DNA of 64,000 nt from Manis javanica (GCF_040802235.1 NC_133157.1:31203501-31267500), one strand, 5' to 3'. Shown: positions 46,739 to 58,942, numbered from the stretch's first letter. The notes: generated by a model not told the origin, from the letters alone. Made by a program: numbers and translations.

Positions 46739-47599
46739 CTGTGGAGACAAAAATGCCACATTAGAGTCATTATACCATTGGCCTGCAAATGGCCTTATTC
46801 ATTCTTCAAGGTCCAGATGCCACCTCAAACCACAGCACCGGCCCCAATCCCTGAGCCTGGACAGAGTGGGAGCTCAGCAGATATTTGTGGTTTGATTTTA
46901 TTAACTACCCTTGAATGCTTTTGATTTTACAGTCTTATTTCTTGAGGTAATTTCTTTTATTACATGTGTATAAAGGCTCCTCCCCATCAAAAGTATGTTT
47001 TAGGTCTTTATTAGTTATTCTGAAAACTTTTTCATATATACTGAGCTTTAAATTTGTGACAGGCCTTGTGCTGTTTACATTGTGGGTGACACGGAGCTGA
47101 ATCTCCTATTCCTTTTCCTCAAGGAGCACATTCTAAGAATACAAACAATTTGAGTGAGTAAATATGGTGGGACAGAACCTTGGGAGAGGAGATGGAAAGT
47201 GCCAGGTCTGTGGTCAGGTTGGAACTTCAAGGTTCACACTGGAGTCCTGGAGTCACAGGGACCAAAGGGTCTCAAGGTGCCTTGGAGATTCCGTGAGAGG
47301 GCAGGATCCAGGACGTGTGAGCAGCTACAGAGCTGTCTCTCTGTAGGAGACTTGGCCACTGGCATCGTATCACTGAAGGGTCTATGAGGAGGCCCTGTCT
47401 TGTCAGTGAGTGGGGGACAGAAAAATATCTGCCAGGCTGGGCACTTAGACGTGCTGAGCACAGTGGACCAGGTGCGGGACAAAGTGGCCCTGCTCTGGGA
47501 CCGGCGCTCGCCCGCTGTTCTCTGGTGCCACTTGGTCAGTGCCCAGTAGAAGGCATCCTCAGGTGGACCGAGAACCCCTGATGTGGGAGTCGAGGAAAC

Positions 47600-47700
47600 T
47601 AATTCTCATTTTGTAGTGACTTCAAGCAAATTCTTTTCTCCCTCTAAGCCTCAGTTTTCTCATCTGAGACAAACTGAGAAAATAATAAGTCCCACTTTTA
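47600..47700 (+). repeat. MIR SINE
   Basis: GTGACTTCAAGCAAATTC, then CCTCAGTTTTCTCATCTGAG matches the MIR core in sense orientation. Confidence 0.6.
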
Positions 47701-47814
47701 TTGAAAATATCTATTAAGATAATGGATACAAAATATTTTGTAAACATTTAAAAAGCTATATCAACAAAAGAGGTTATAATTTTTCCTTCTGCCTGTCTGC
47801 TCCAAGAGTCATAC

Positions 47815-47935
47815 CATCCAAACAGGAAGGGCCACTGTAAATGTAAGGAAACTGAGGTCCAGAGAAGCAAAGTGACCCACCCAAATCCACACAGCTAATC
47901 AGGGACAGGCTGGGCCTTGAACCAGTATATTTCTG
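47815..47935 (-). repeat. MIR SINE, antisense
   Basis: AAGGAAACTGAGGTCCAGAG, then AATCCACACAGCTAATCAGG and GGGCCTTGAACCAG match reverse-complement MIR. It ends close to the donor side of the next COL15A1 exon. Confidence 0.7.
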
Positions 47936-48018
47936 ATGATGTCAGCAAATGGCAACTACTTACAGTCTCTGTGGAGACCAAGGCCTTGGGAGGCAATGGG
48001 AACCATATTTATTTTTAC

Positions 48019-48204
48019 CTTGAGGTTCACTATTGGAAGGCTGTATCTCTCTGCTTTCCTCACAATTGTGGAAAGATCTTGCAAATGCGAGGATAAGAAT
48101 GCTCGGTAAGTGGACAACAGTCCTGCAGCCCTGGCCTGCTGGAAGCACTGAAAATCAGCTCGAATGTCCCCAGAAAACGGTGCATTCAGAGCAACCAAGT
48201 GCAG
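48019..48204 (-). CDS. COL15A1: Collagen XV exon: start of endostatin-like domain
   Basis: Acceptor TTTTTTCAG, donor CTCAAG|GTAAAA; 62 codons in phase 0. It starts [20 protein letters not shown], which includes the first endostatin-fold cysteine, and runs through the [16 protein letters not shown] helix to IVNLK. The N-terminal zinc-binding histidines known from collagen XVIII endostatin are absent, as is usual for collagen XV. Confidence 0.95.
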
Positions 48205-48289
48205 CTGAAAAAAGAAAGTGGGAGAAAAGACAGTGCAGTTAAGGAGTTAAAAGTAAACTCCAATCCCCCAAACTCTTCCACGTTCCTAA

Positions 48290-48480
48290 TAGGATCCTAG
48301 ACCTCTTGGGGTAGAAGCACGCTAGAGGTCATCTTATTCACCCTCTCCCTGAAACTGGCATTCCAGTCCCAGATGCAGTGCAGGAGAGCTCAGGTCTCTC
48401 TCCCAAAGCAACCTGTGTCGGCTCTCTGAACAGCTCTGAATGGTGGAAAGTTCTTCCATGTATGAGAAAAACAAAACAGA
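48290..48480. repeat. Ancient interspersed repeat, possibly CR1/L3-like
   Basis: AGAGGTCATCTTATTCACCC and GGTGGAAAGTTCTTCCATG recall the same very old repeat class as 7580-7800. The family is uncertain. Confidence 0.35.
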
Positions 48481-51285
48481 ACCAAATACTTCAGAGATCT
48501 GAGGCCAGCCTGCAAGCCATTTGCTGGAGACCCCTGGGTCTGCCCCAGCTCAGTTTCCAGGAGGTTTTAAGCCAGCTTTGGCTCTGGATCCCAGAGGTAC
48601 ACCAAGCAATCTGCCTCCCATCCTTTCTTTTACCTCCTGAGTAGGGCTGGGGCTGATCAGGAGGGGCCAGAGGCATTGAAAGGAGAAGGTCAAGACATTA
48701 CTTGCTCAGACTGCTGGGGTGGCCTAGTTTGGAAACTAAGGGTCATACAGTAATTCTAGCTTCACATTCCTGCCATCTTGGTCAGCAGCCCAGATAAAAG
48801 TCATTCCAGAGTCTGTTCTCTCCCCAAACCCACCCTTCTCTCCCAGCCCTTTCTGCTGTACCCTGTAGAATATATTACACAATCAGGAAGTCATCTCTGT
48901 CCACAATCTCACTTCAGCAGTAACTTTATCTCATCAGCATAGAGCTGGGGAGGGCTAGGGCAGGCCGTGGGCCCAGTCTCCAGGAGAGAAAAATGTGTTA
49001 AAATACCTGAAGCCAAAGGATAAGAAATGAGCCCCATGTGGTGAGGCAGGAGGTGGTCAGTGCCTCTCTCCCTGTCTCTGCATTGTGTCTCCCATCTGAA
49101 TGTCCCCAGTGCCAAGTGTCACCATGCTGACGTTCTGCTTATCAACAGTCCAGCCAGTTGGGCATGGCTGGCCAGGAACTGCAATGTCCAGACTACACAA
49201 AGTCCTTGCATTTCACTGGATATTTTCTCCATTTCCCCATCCCTTGCCTTCCCTACACTGAAGAGGATAGACTCCAAGCTTGAGACCTCTCCCAGTTTCT
49301 TTATATTCATCCCTGGTTCTGCCTTTATCACTAGACTAGATGGAGGCCCCTGGTTGGGCACCTCCACCCCCGACCAGGAGGAGGGTCCCCTGTAGCCCTC
49401 TGAGGAGCAGCATTTCATGCTGGACATTCCCAGCCCTTAGGATGAGGAGGAGGCTTTGGCACACTGCCCACTCACGACCACTTCCAGCCCCACTTACAAA
49501 TCCTAGCCCTCTGATCCCCTTGCCATGTGGCCATGCAGTCCCCCACCCTTCTTCCTCTCTCTCACATATCTGGAAACTATGGCCCCCGAGAGAAGGGGTC
49601 CTATGGCCTCACTACCCGCCAGCCAGTGTGCTTCTGGGGGCTACCCCTAAGGGCAGTGGTGAGAGGACGGCTTCCCCGTGCTAGGCGACACTAGGGACGC
49701 GGCAGCTGGGGGTTCAGAGCCTCCCTGCCATGCCTCTCCTTCCCCCCATCCCCACCTCTCCTCCTTTAAGGGGAAGCAGGAATGTCTGGAGTGATGGCTT
49801 TTTCTGAATGGCAGCACTGGGAGCTTTTGTGCTCTCATCTTTGTATTTCTCTAATTGGTAGAACATTTTAATAATGAGTATGAACATGTCTGTGAAGATG
49901 GTAACATTTCAACAATCAAATGTTAAGATGGTGATTTTTGTGGACAGTTGTAGTTTTAGTAAAATTATAGGTGATTTACTATTTTCTTCTCCATTCTTTT
50001 TATGCATTGTCCAAGTTTTCTACACCGAATACATATGACTTTAGAATTTACAAACTCCTACTTCAAGAGTACTTTAGCTGCTGCCCTAACTTCTTCCCTT
50101 CATAGCTAAGCTTCTTGAAGGCTTACTTATATTTGCCTTTTTCTCTTTCCTCACCCCCTTATTTCTTCTTCAACCGACTAGAATCTTCCTGGCATTCTCA
50201 ATGCTCCAGGAAGGCTTTTCCTAGTTTCTAAATTTGAAGGACACCTTTTAGTTCTTTGGATGGGCCTCTTGGCAGCCTTGACACTTGACTTCTGCCTTGC
50301 TGGGCACCCTCTCCTCCTCGGTGGCTATGGCGTCTCAGTTCCCTCCTGCTGTTTCTTCCTTCGGTTCCCTTGGGTTGTTGCTCACAGTCCAATCTGCTTT
50401 CACTGTACAGACTCTCTCTTGGGGACCCTGCCACCCCCATCACAGTTTCTGTGGCTCGGCTGAAGACTCCCAGGTCTCTCCCCAGACCAGACCCACTGCA
50501 GGGCATCAGGCCTTCATCCCCTATTCCCTCCCGTAGTCTCTGCTCAGATTTGTAGATTCCTCAGATTCACTGTGCCCCAAATGAGCTACTGCTTGGTGAA
50601 TGGCAGCACTACAGGCAACATGCCTCTTGTGTCTGCCAAGCCCATGCCTTGTTCTTTGAAACTGCCCCACAACACTGGCTAAAAAGGCCATTCAGGCTCA
50701 TTCTCTTGGCTACTTTTCATTAGGTTGGCAGGGGCCAACTGGCCCAAGATGACCCATTCAGACAATCTCTTCCAAAACTCTGAACCGAGTCAGAGAATAT
50801 TGGACTTTACACCTGTAAGATCACATAGAGTCAGAGTCAGGATCAGTGCCACGCCAACCCAAAGCTGCGTGCAAGCTTCATAGAGGTAAGTATGTCTCTG
50901 TGTTGAGGTGGGGGGTGGAGAGGAGGCAGGAAGGAAGACCCCTGCAGAAACTGGTCTGTAGAGATAGTGGAGCAGAATAATAGCAGGGACAGGGCTCTGC
51001 AAGCCCAGCCCATGATGTACAGGCACTTATCTGAACAAAATCTTCACTCACGCTAGTGAAGGAATAGAATGAGAGTTTCTAATTCCAGCAACAAAAATGA
51101 CCCCTGGAAAGGAAGCTTTCACCATTCAGCCACTCAGGCAGAAACCTGGGCATCGTTCCTCACTGTCCCATAGCCACCCAAGGACCCCATTTGTCACTCC
51201 TGCCTCCTTAATTTCCCTCTAAGCTGCCCACTTTTCTGCAGGTTCAGTGCTGTGATCCCAGCTCATATAATACAGCAGCCACCTA
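48481..51285 (-). other. COL15A1: COL15A1 intron, no further exon seen
   Basis: Between exons 48204 and 51889. I found no splice-bounded frame that would insert between the hinge and endostatin exons. Composition is ordinary, with pyrimidine-rich patches and no confidently named repeat. Confidence 0.6.
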
Positions 51286-51289
51286 TCTC

Positions 51290-51885
51290 TGGGCCCCTGA
51301 TCTTGTCCCTTCCAATCCATTCAGACACTTTAACCCAGGCCATTTCTGAAATGCCAATCTTATATACCCTTTTCTTGCTTAAGACCCTTCAGTAGCTCCC
51401 CATTGTCCACTGGAAGAAGTCAAAGTGCTTAGTTTGGCTTACAATCCCTTGATGACTTGTCTTACCCTCTGCAGACTTAACTTCTTTCTCTACCTTGAAC
51501 TCTACTCCTTCAGCCAGACTGAAATACTGTGGAATTACAGAAATGGACAGCGCTTCCCCTTGCCATCCTCTGTTGCATATTCCCTCTGCCTGGAATGCCC
51601 ATTCTCTTCCCCCCACCTGGCTCTCTCGTGCTCTCAATTGTCCTATAGGTCTTAGTTCAGAGCTCACCTCGTCTAAAGAAGGCAGACTTCTTTGACCTGC
51701 CTCACACCCCAGTACTGTGTCTGCCTCCCCCACACGACTTTGCACACTGACTTGTAATAAGCTATTTTTTTGTTCGCCTCTCTCCCTAGTCTACATGCAT
51801 CTTAAGGAACTGTGTACCAAGCACAGGGTCTCACACACAGGAGACACACATTCGGCATTTGCAGAATAAATGCATGAATTGTACT
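51290..51885 (+). repeat. L2 LINE 3' fragment abutting a COL15A1 exon
   Basis: Long sense L2 match: CCTTCAGTAGCTCCCCATTG, CTGCCTGGAATGCCCATTC, CTATAGGTCTTAGTTCAGAG and a terminal GCAGAATAAATGCATGAATT. Its 3' end stops only a few bases from the splice donor of the 51889-51948 exon. Confidence 0.8.
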
Positions 51886-51888
51886 TAC

Positions 51889-51948
51889 TGCAGGCTTCTC
51901 ATAACTGACACTTGAAATAGACATCAGTGGAGGCTGGGGCTGGTGCGG
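51889..51948 (-). CDS. COL15A1: Collagen XV exon: proline-rich hinge
   Basis: Acceptor ACTAACAG, donor GCA|GTAAGT; 20 codons in phase 0 reading PHQPQPPLMSISSVSYEKPA. It matches the human hinge exon in position, length and flanking residues (PHQ..., ...YEKPA) but differs inside. The hinge joins the NC1 trimerisation domain to the endostatin-like domain and is where proteases release restin. Confidence 0.9.
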
Positions 51949-52139
51949 CTGTTAGTAAAAGAGGAAAACAAATGGTCCTGAATGTGCATTCAATCTGTTC
52001 TTCAGAGTGCATTGAGGAGCAAGTGCCATATTTCTTGAGAAGATACTTTAGTTTGTCACTGTGTTTGGGCCACTCTTAACTGCAAAGCACCTCATGCTTG
52101 AATGAAAAAAAAAAGACCCTCAGAAAGGGAGGGAACATT

Positions 52140-52295
52140 CTCAAGTCTTTAGGAAGAGCACTGAACCACGATGCAGAAAACCCATTTTTTAGAGCTGACC
52201 CATTCACTTAATAGAGCAGGTCACCTCTTCAGAGCTTCTGCTTCCTCAACTGCAAGTGGGGGATAGGACCTGCCTCAAAGGGTAGCTCAAGGGGT
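52140..52295 (+). repeat. MIR SINE
   Basis: AAGAGCACTGAACCACGATGC, then CAGGTCACCTCTTCAGAGC and CTCAACTGCAAGTGGGGG match MIR in sense orientation. Confidence 0.55.
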
Positions 52296-52674
52296 AAAAC
52301 ATGGGCAGTATAAGTTGCTTAAGTTCTTTTTGGACAAAGAAGTTTCAGGATGCCAAAAGTTAAAGGGTTCTTCTAGATTGCTTACGCCAACCATGATTTC
52401 ACAGATGAATAACTGAGGCGGAGAAGGGAAGGCCCTGGCTTGGCAGGAGTCAGGTAGGACATGGGAATAGCACGTCTCCAGCATCTAGGTCCAGTTCTCC
52501 CTTCTCTCTACAGTGAGAACCTTCTGTTGGCACTTGGTAATTTCTAGCCTCCCATCAGATACTAAGCCATGCAGAGCTGGGTGTCCAGAGTTTGCAGAGC
52601 AGGTGCTGGATGCCAAGGGGGCCGGAAATGCTGATGAATGAAGGCGTGGGAAGTGAGGCTGGGAATGTACTCAC

Positions 52675-52734
52675 ATTGCTGGAAAGTGCAGGGGGTGGTG
52701 GGCTGTCAGCTGGAATAGGGATCAGTTCTCCCAG
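52675..52734 (-). CDS. COL15A1: Collagen XV exon: NC1, proline-rich linker
   Basis: Acceptor CTTAAAG, donor AAT|GTGAGT; 20 codons in phase 0, LGELIPIPADSPPPPALSSN, matching human collagen XV as I recall it. It begins the flexible segment after the trimerisation domain. Confidence 0.93.
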
Positions 52735-52876
52735 CTTTAAGGAAAACAGTAAATTAAAATGAAACATCAACTAGAAACTGCCAATTTTCAGCACAGAAAA
52801 ATGGCATGTACATGAGTAGATTATTCTTTTCAGAGGGTATTTGGAGGCAGTTTGTTATGGGAAGTACAAGAATTAC

Positions 52877-53005
52877 CTGTAATTTTTTCCAACCATCTCT
52901 GACACGAATGAAAAACTCAGTGCTGTCCCTCAGGTAGATGAATGTCCCTTCTATAACCAAATGCGCCTTCTGCAGCATGTCATCCATGTGGCTAAATGCT
53001 GTAAC
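52877..53005 (-). CDS. COL15A1: Collagen XV exon: NC1 trimerisation domain
   Basis: Acceptor TTGACAG, donor CAG|GTAATT; 43 codons in phase 0, from VTAFSHMDDM to RDGWKKLQ. The aromatic and charged pattern (GTFIYLRDSTEFFIRVRDGW) is the multiplexin trimerisation domain, which nucleates and registers the three alpha chains in the secretory pathway. Confidence 0.95.
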
Positions 53006-54366
53006 CTGTCAATTTTAAATTCCAAACACTGCAGTTATTATCAGAGTAGTGGCACAATTTGAAAAACTGACCTCTTTGTAAGTCAAATATGAGCCATCCC
53101 CTCATAGTCAATGAAAAGGCTTATTATGTCATAAAGAGATGTATAGTTTCACTGATAACCAAAGGACTTTCTTTTGAAAAAACATAAATTACCTTAGAAC
53201 ACCAATCTAAATTCTGATAAATAGAACAAGGAGATAATACTCTGTGAGTACAAAACATTTAAAAACTTCCATAAAAACCTGGCATTGAAGAGGCAACAGA
53301 ATTGCTTTTGTTGGGTGTTGGTATTAGCAGAGATATCAGTAACTTTTGCCACTTCTGCTTTTGTGAGCTGCTCCGTGGCACTGACATCATTAAATGGGTT
53401 ATCTCATGCTGCTCCTTAAAGAGTTTCAAATTTGTTTGCATTTGGAATAAGAAACGTAGGCAAGTGTGCAATTATTTAGGTCTTGAATTTTGTGTGTCTA
53501 GCTGGGTAGTTGCAATATTACATACATGACAGAAAATGAGGGTCTGTAATTTCTCTGTCTAGAAAACTGCCAAAGGTTCAACAGCTATTTTGGTACATCC
53601 ATTCAGCAAACATAAAAGCTGCAAAAATCTATTGACAAGCATCAAGTCTCAAAGAAATATCATCCAAGAGACCTTTTGTTTTTCATTTCAACTGAGAAAA
53701 TTCATAAAAAATTAATTTTCACCTAGCCTTGAAGATAATGACTTTGTGCATCAAAATGGCTTAGAAACCCCCTGCCCAAAGGCACCAAATATCAAAATTC
53801 CATCATTTGCTGGACAGTTCTTTCTTTTGGCAGCCGAATTTTCCAACTAAAATCCAGTGAAAAACAAAAAGCATTCTTAAGACTCTTGACACCCTACATC
53901 CTCCTGACAAAGAGGTGTTTGTCTCTCTGCACATGATAATAATCTGTGTGTGCTGTATCCTGCTACAATGACTGGTAGGGTAACCAGTGCACAAGAGAGA
54001 CATCCTTTGGCAGAACAGAGAAGGCTGAATTATCCAGGGTAAGTCTGACCAGCACAGGGCATGCTGTACTATTGTTTACAGTCTTGTGCTTATGTTTTTC
54101 CATGAAAGATAATTGGTTCTTGTTACAATCCAGTCAATTAAGGATTAGAAGGGTGGAATTTAAATCAAATGATTTTGCATTCTGTATTTTTTACTGAATT
54201 AGTCATGTGAAGAGAGACTAAATACCCTCTGAGGAATTGCACCAATTCTATTGTCACGGAGGACTGACTCCAACGTAAAAGGTATGCCAGCCTCTTAACC
54301 CTGCAGCTGAAGTTCTCAGTAAACCCACCTGAAACAGAAAGATGGGTACACACTGATAATACTGAC
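53006..54366 (-). other. COL15A1: COL15A1 intron, nothing else seen
   Basis: Ordinary AT-rich intron sequence between the last collagenous exon and the trimerisation exon. No confident repeat or exon. Confidence 0.55.
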
Positions 54367-54431
54367 CAGGTTTCTGGATCCTGGAAGCCCTGGCTGTCCT
54401 GGAGGGCCGGGTGGGCCTGGAAGGGCCACGG
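54367..54431 (-). CDS. COL15A1: Collagen XV exon: last Gly-X-Y repeats
   Basis: Acceptor GTCTTAG, donor CTG|GTCAGT. Its 65 bases complete an Ala codon and encode [20 protein letters not shown] then Leu. This is the C-terminal end of the triple-helical region and its exit into NC1 (SRNL-VTAF). Confidence 0.93.
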
Positions 54432-54869
54432 CTAAGACAAAGAAGAAAAGAGAGGTTACGGAAAAGCACCCTCAGAAAAATGCCTCGGAGGTCAGCTGGG
54501 CCCTGAAGAGAGCCTTCACAGCCCCCTCACGGTGCAGCAAGGTGCCCTGCAGCTGCATCTTGCAAGCTCTGGGCCCCGCACATGACTTAGCCACGGCGAC
54601 TGGCCTGGGGAGCAGCTGGGATCCGTGATGAAGCCCCAGAGGAACCCATGTCTAGGACTTTTTCAGTTTTTGTAAGTGATTAAATTCCTCTTGTTCTGTT
54701 GTTTGAACAGAATTCAGTCTGAAGTGAGTTTTCTGTCATTGCATACAAAAATGTCCTAATACAACTTACTTCATCCAAGAGATAAGCAGGAACCACTGAA
54801 CAGAGGAAGCAGCCTAAAAAGGAGAAAGAGAAGGTGCCTGGTGGCAGAAGGAGGGCAAGGCAGTACAAT

Positions 54870-55065
54870 GCCAGGAGCCTTGGCGCCAGGAGACGTGGGC
54901 TCAAGTCCCTGTTTGTTGGTTCTCAGCTGTGTGGTCTTGGGGAAACAACAAGCTCTCTGAACCTCAGTTTCCTCCATCTGTGAAATGTAAGCAGCCATTT
55001 CTTCCCCACTGAGCTGTGGGGAGAACTAAGAGATACACTAGCAATGTGCTTTGCAAGTTGTATAG
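54870..55065 (+). repeat. MIR SINE
   Basis: GACGTGGGCTCAAGTCCC, then CTGTGTGGTCTTGGGGAAAC and CTCAGTTTCCTCCATCTGTG give a clear sense MIR match. Confidence 0.8.
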
Positions 55066-55449
55066 CATTCAGTCTGAGGTTTGCAGCTTTTGAAGAGTCC
55101 TAGTACCCTCTTCCCTAGAAAAATGCATGTGTGTGTATGCACACACATCCACACAATTCCACAGAAAATGTCAGTCGGTGACAGTTCCCTGAGGCACATC
55201 CTTGAATTCTCTAGGGGTTTATGGCTCCCCACTGAAAAGCTCTCATTTTAGGCAAACACGAACAAGTATTATTAGGTCCAGTGCTTTGCTCTCCTACCTC
55301 TCTGATTCCCTGTCCCCCACAAAAACTGCAAACCCCTTGGCAGAGTTGAGGGTTTTTTTACAGGTCCCAGTAAAATTATTGCATGAGATTTTGTAAGTGT
55401 GTAACCCCATCACAGGACCTGAGAAGCCACACACAGGTGGTGAATGTCT

Positions 55450-55680
55450 GGTGAAGAGAGGGCCAGAGGACTTGGATTTGGACCCCAGCCATGCCTCTTC
55501 CTAGTATCTTTGACCTTGAGCAAGTAAGTTTCTTAATCTCTCTGAGATTCAACATCTTTCTTCATGAAATGAGTTTTATAGTAGTATCCATTTCATCTTC
55601 CTCCCAGGGTTGCTATGAAGATTACATGAGACAATGGATGTGAGCGTGTTTTGTGAACTGAACTGCTATATATTCTATGA
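55450..55680 (+). repeat. MIR SINE
   Basis: GACTTGGATTTGGACCCCAG, then TTGACCTTGAGCAAGTAAG and GGTTGCTATGAAGATTACATG match sense MIR. Confidence 0.75.
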
Positions 55681-56440
55681 GGGGCAATCCTTATGTCACG
55701 GAACAAGGCATCCTGGGGCCTGGAGTGCAGGCCTACTATGGAGAGCAGAGTCTCTACCTCCTGTCCTCACTGTAATGTCCCTCCACCTCTTGCAATTCCT
55801 ATGCGTCCCTCAAGGTTGCATGATTACATCCCCCAGCACTTTCCTTCTGTGGAAGATGAGTATTCTCACCTTCTCCTCAGATCTTTCCCTTCATTTCTGG
55901 ACCATATGGGGTCCAGAAGGAGCTGCCGTGTACTCATGTGATCCCACCTCCTGGCTGCAGGAGACTGGCCCAAGGTTGGGATCTGGCCCAAGACAGGTCA
56001 ATCAGAATCCTTCCCTAGGATCTTCCCACCCCAGATTTTTCAAACTAAAACCAAGAAAGTAGGCCAAGATTTCTAGCTGACAGTGGAAGTTCTTGGTTTT
56101 CAGAGGATGTGGTCTGTGGTGAGCAGCAGGAAGCTGGCATACAGAGAGAAGCTGAGACAAGAGATGGCTGGAGATGCCCAGAAGGGGTTGAGTCCTGGTT
56201 CTGCCTGTACCTGAGGTCCCACTGCATGTCTGCCCCTCCCACAAATTTATTATTCACCTCCTCCTTTATAATCCAATAAAATTCCCTTTTTGCTTGAGCT
56301 AATTTCAGTTATGCTTCTGTCACTTGTAGCCAAAGATTCAAGACTAAGTCAAAGTCTCAGTCGCAAAGCCACCCCCTGTGTAAGTTCTCCCTGAGGCCTT
56401 AGACACTGGAGGGCTCTTCTCAGGTATGCACCCACTACAC
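55681..56440 (-). other. COL15A1: COL15A1 intron, partly old repeat
   Basis: The block 55890-56040 (CCAAGACAGGTCAATCAGAATCC) resembles an old MER-type repeat. No exon. Confidence 0.45.
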
Positions 56441-56524
56441 CTGGCTCATGACAATTCAGACAACGAACAATGATGCATTCATGCCGGTATTGCTGCTATT
56501 AGTATTTTGCACTATGGGCATAGT

Positions 56525-56725
56525 GGGAAGAACTCAGAGCTGGGTCCTAATCCTGTTGGTGCCACTCCTTAGCTGTGTGACCTTGGAAAGTTTCCTAAAC
56601 ATCTCTTGGTCTTGCTTCCCTCATCTGTAAAATGGGGATAGTAATACTTTCCTTGAAGAGCTTTCTGATAATTCAATAAAATAATGTAGTAGAGTGACTA
56701 GCAGAGCAGCTGACACTTGATGAAT
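56525..56725 (+). repeat. MIR SINE
   Basis: CTTAGCTGTGTGACCTTGG, then CTCATCTGTAAAATGGGGATA is a near-consensus sense MIR. Confidence 0.85.
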
Positions 56726-56924
56726 GTTCAATAAACAGAGATTTTTTTTCTTCTATTATACCTCTTTTTCATGTGAGGAAGTGAGGTACCAAGGAGTGAA
56801 GAGGTTTTTACATAGAAAGATAGAATCAATGCTGGTCCTCAAGTCCCCTAAGGCCCAGGCAGCAAGAGAGTAGCCCAGCACATTCCACTCACACAAGCAG
56901 AGTCTTTAGGGAACATGATTAGTC

Positions 56925-57735
56925 TTTAGGGAAATGCAATCAAACCACCATAAGATATCACTTCACATGAATGAATGATGACTAGACTAAAGGAGATGTA
57001 ACAATAAAATAGATATTATAATAATAACAAGTGTTGGGGAAAATAAGGGGAACTTGGAACCTCTGTACATTGCTGGTGGGAATGCAAAATAGTGCAGCCA
57101 CTTTGGAAAACAGTTCGGTTGTTCCTCAGAGAGTTAAACATAGGGTAACCAAATTTTACCCATCAATTCCACTCCTAGGTATATACCCAAGAAGCCATGT
57201 ATTCACACAAAAACTTGAACAAAAGTGTTCAGAGCAGCATTATTCATAATAGCCAAAGAGTAGAAGCAACCCAATGTTCATCAGTTTATGAATGGATAAA
57301 CAAAATGGAGTATGAGGCCACATAATGAAATATAACGTGACTATAAAAAGAATGAAGTCATGACACATGCATGGATGATCTTTGAAAACATTATGCTAAG
57401 TGAAAGAAGCCAGTCATGAAAGGCCACATATTATATGATTCCATTTCTACAAAATGTCCAGAATAGGCAAATCTATAGACACAGAAAGTAGGTCACTGGT
57501 TGCCATGGTCTGGCGGGGAGGGAGAGAAAGAGTAGTGACTACTAATTGGTTTAAGGTTTCTTTTTGAGGTGATGAAATTTTCCTTTTGAGGTGATGAAAT
57601 GTTCTGGAATTAGAGAGAGGAGATGGCTGCACAGCCTTGGGAATATATAAAAACCACTGAATCATACATTTTAAGCGGATGAATTTTATGGCATATGAAT
57701 TATATCTCAGTTTTAAATGAGAAAAGAAAGAAACT
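56925..57735 (+). repeat. Old L1 3' fragment
   Basis: GGGAAATGCAATCAAACCACC, CATTGCTGGTGGGAATGC, AATTCCACTCCTAGGTATATAC and AAAACATTATGCTAAGTGAAAG stand in L1 ORF2-to-3' UTR order, with many frameshifts. It is antisense to COL15A1, in the intron between exons 57855 and 54431. Confidence 0.85.
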
Positions 57736-57854
57736 CCAACCAGGAAACAGCCCTCTATCAAACAGTGTGGTTCTGACACGCCTCCCAGATATGGTGTGAC
57801 CTTGAGCACAACAACAGGGTCAGCCTAAATGAGGGCACCACCCACAGTACTAAC

Positions 57855-57999
57855 CTGCTCCTAGGATAGCTGGAGGTCCTGGTGGCCCTGGGGGTCCTGG
57901 CGGCCCAGGGGAGCCAGGTCTTCCAAAGCCAGGCGGCCCAGGCAGGCCAGGAGCACCCGGAGGTCCCTGGGGCCCGACGACAGTTGCCCCTTTCTGGCC
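57855..57999 (-). CDS. COL15A1: Collagen XV exon: Gly-X-Y repeats
   Basis: Acceptor TTGACAG, donor GCAG|GTTAGT. It has 48 codons plus one base, beginning [18 protein letters not shown], followed by uninterrupted GPP-rich triplets and a short AILGA break. The split codon continues in exon 54367. Proline in the Y position favours hydroxylation and a stable helix. Confidence 0.94.
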
Positions 58000-58244
58000 C
58001 TGTCAAGGCAAGGGCACGGTAGAGAGAAGGGCAACAGTGGAGAGAAAGCATCATCAGTACTAGGAGTCCCACCTACTCTTTTTATGAGGTCATTTGTATG
58101 AAGGTAATAGATACAAGCTATCATTATCATTATCCTCAATCCTGGGCATAGCTCAGGAGGCATAAGATCCAAACAGCAGCAGCCAAGGCACTATGTTAAA
58201 TGACGCTACAGGGAACCCCAGAGAGCTCCAGGGTGAGAAGGACC

Positions 58245-58355
58245 CAGACTTCACATTTCACAGATGAAGAAACTGAGGCCTAGAGAGAGGACAGGGTCTC
58301 ACAGCACATCAGCAGCAGAGCTGGAAGCAGAACCCTGGTCTCATGGCTTTGCCGG
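58245..58355 (-). repeat. MIR SINE, antisense
   Basis: TTCACAGATGAAGAAACTGAG, then GTCTCACAGCACATCAGCAG matches reverse-complement MIR. Confidence 0.75.
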
Positions 58356-58840
58356 CTCTACCCTCATGGTGAACTCTGATCCCTGAGGGTCATGATCTGC
58401 TCACAATCTCATTGGAGGCATAGCTTGAATTTCTTATGTGACTTGGAGATACTTGTCATCCTAAAAGACCAAGCCTATCTAGGCGTCCTTCTTCAGTGAA
58501 ATTTCAGAAGAATCAAATAGCCCTTCTAAAAATATCTCCCTTTCTTTCCATTCTGCCTCCATTATCCAATGTGTTCAACATTGATAACTCTGTGCTGTGT
58601 GAATTTTCCATCATTGGCATGGGTGAGGCTGTGTGGTTGGCAACCTGGGAGTTACCTGAACGCGTATGGCCTTGGCCAGCAATCTTTCCTCCGTGGGCCC
58701 CCACTGGTAAGTTAGTATGGGGAGAGGGGCCGACACACTCCTGCCTCCAGCTTGTGGTGCTGTGACTGACCCTTGACAGGGGGGCTTCAGGGAAAGGTGT
58801 GACTCATGGAGGAAGACACCACAGAGGGCCCACTACTCAC

Positions 58841-58942
58841 AACCAGGCCTGGACTTCCTGGCGGGCCTGGAGGCCCTGATTCAGAGAAGTCACTGTAGGA
58901 GTCTCCTTTTCCTCCCTTGATCCCCCGGTCTCCATTCTCCCC
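58841..58942 (-). CDS. COL15A1: Collagen XV exon: Gly-X-Y with interruption
   Basis: Acceptor CTTCCAG, donor GTT|GTGAGT; 34 codons in phase 0. It starts GENGDRGIKGGKGD, breaks into the non-collagenous YSDFSES, then resumes GPPGPPGSPG. Multiplexins have many such interruptions, which add flexibility and, in places, serine-linked glycosaminoglycans. Whether the serines here are modified cannot be told. Confidence 0.93.
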
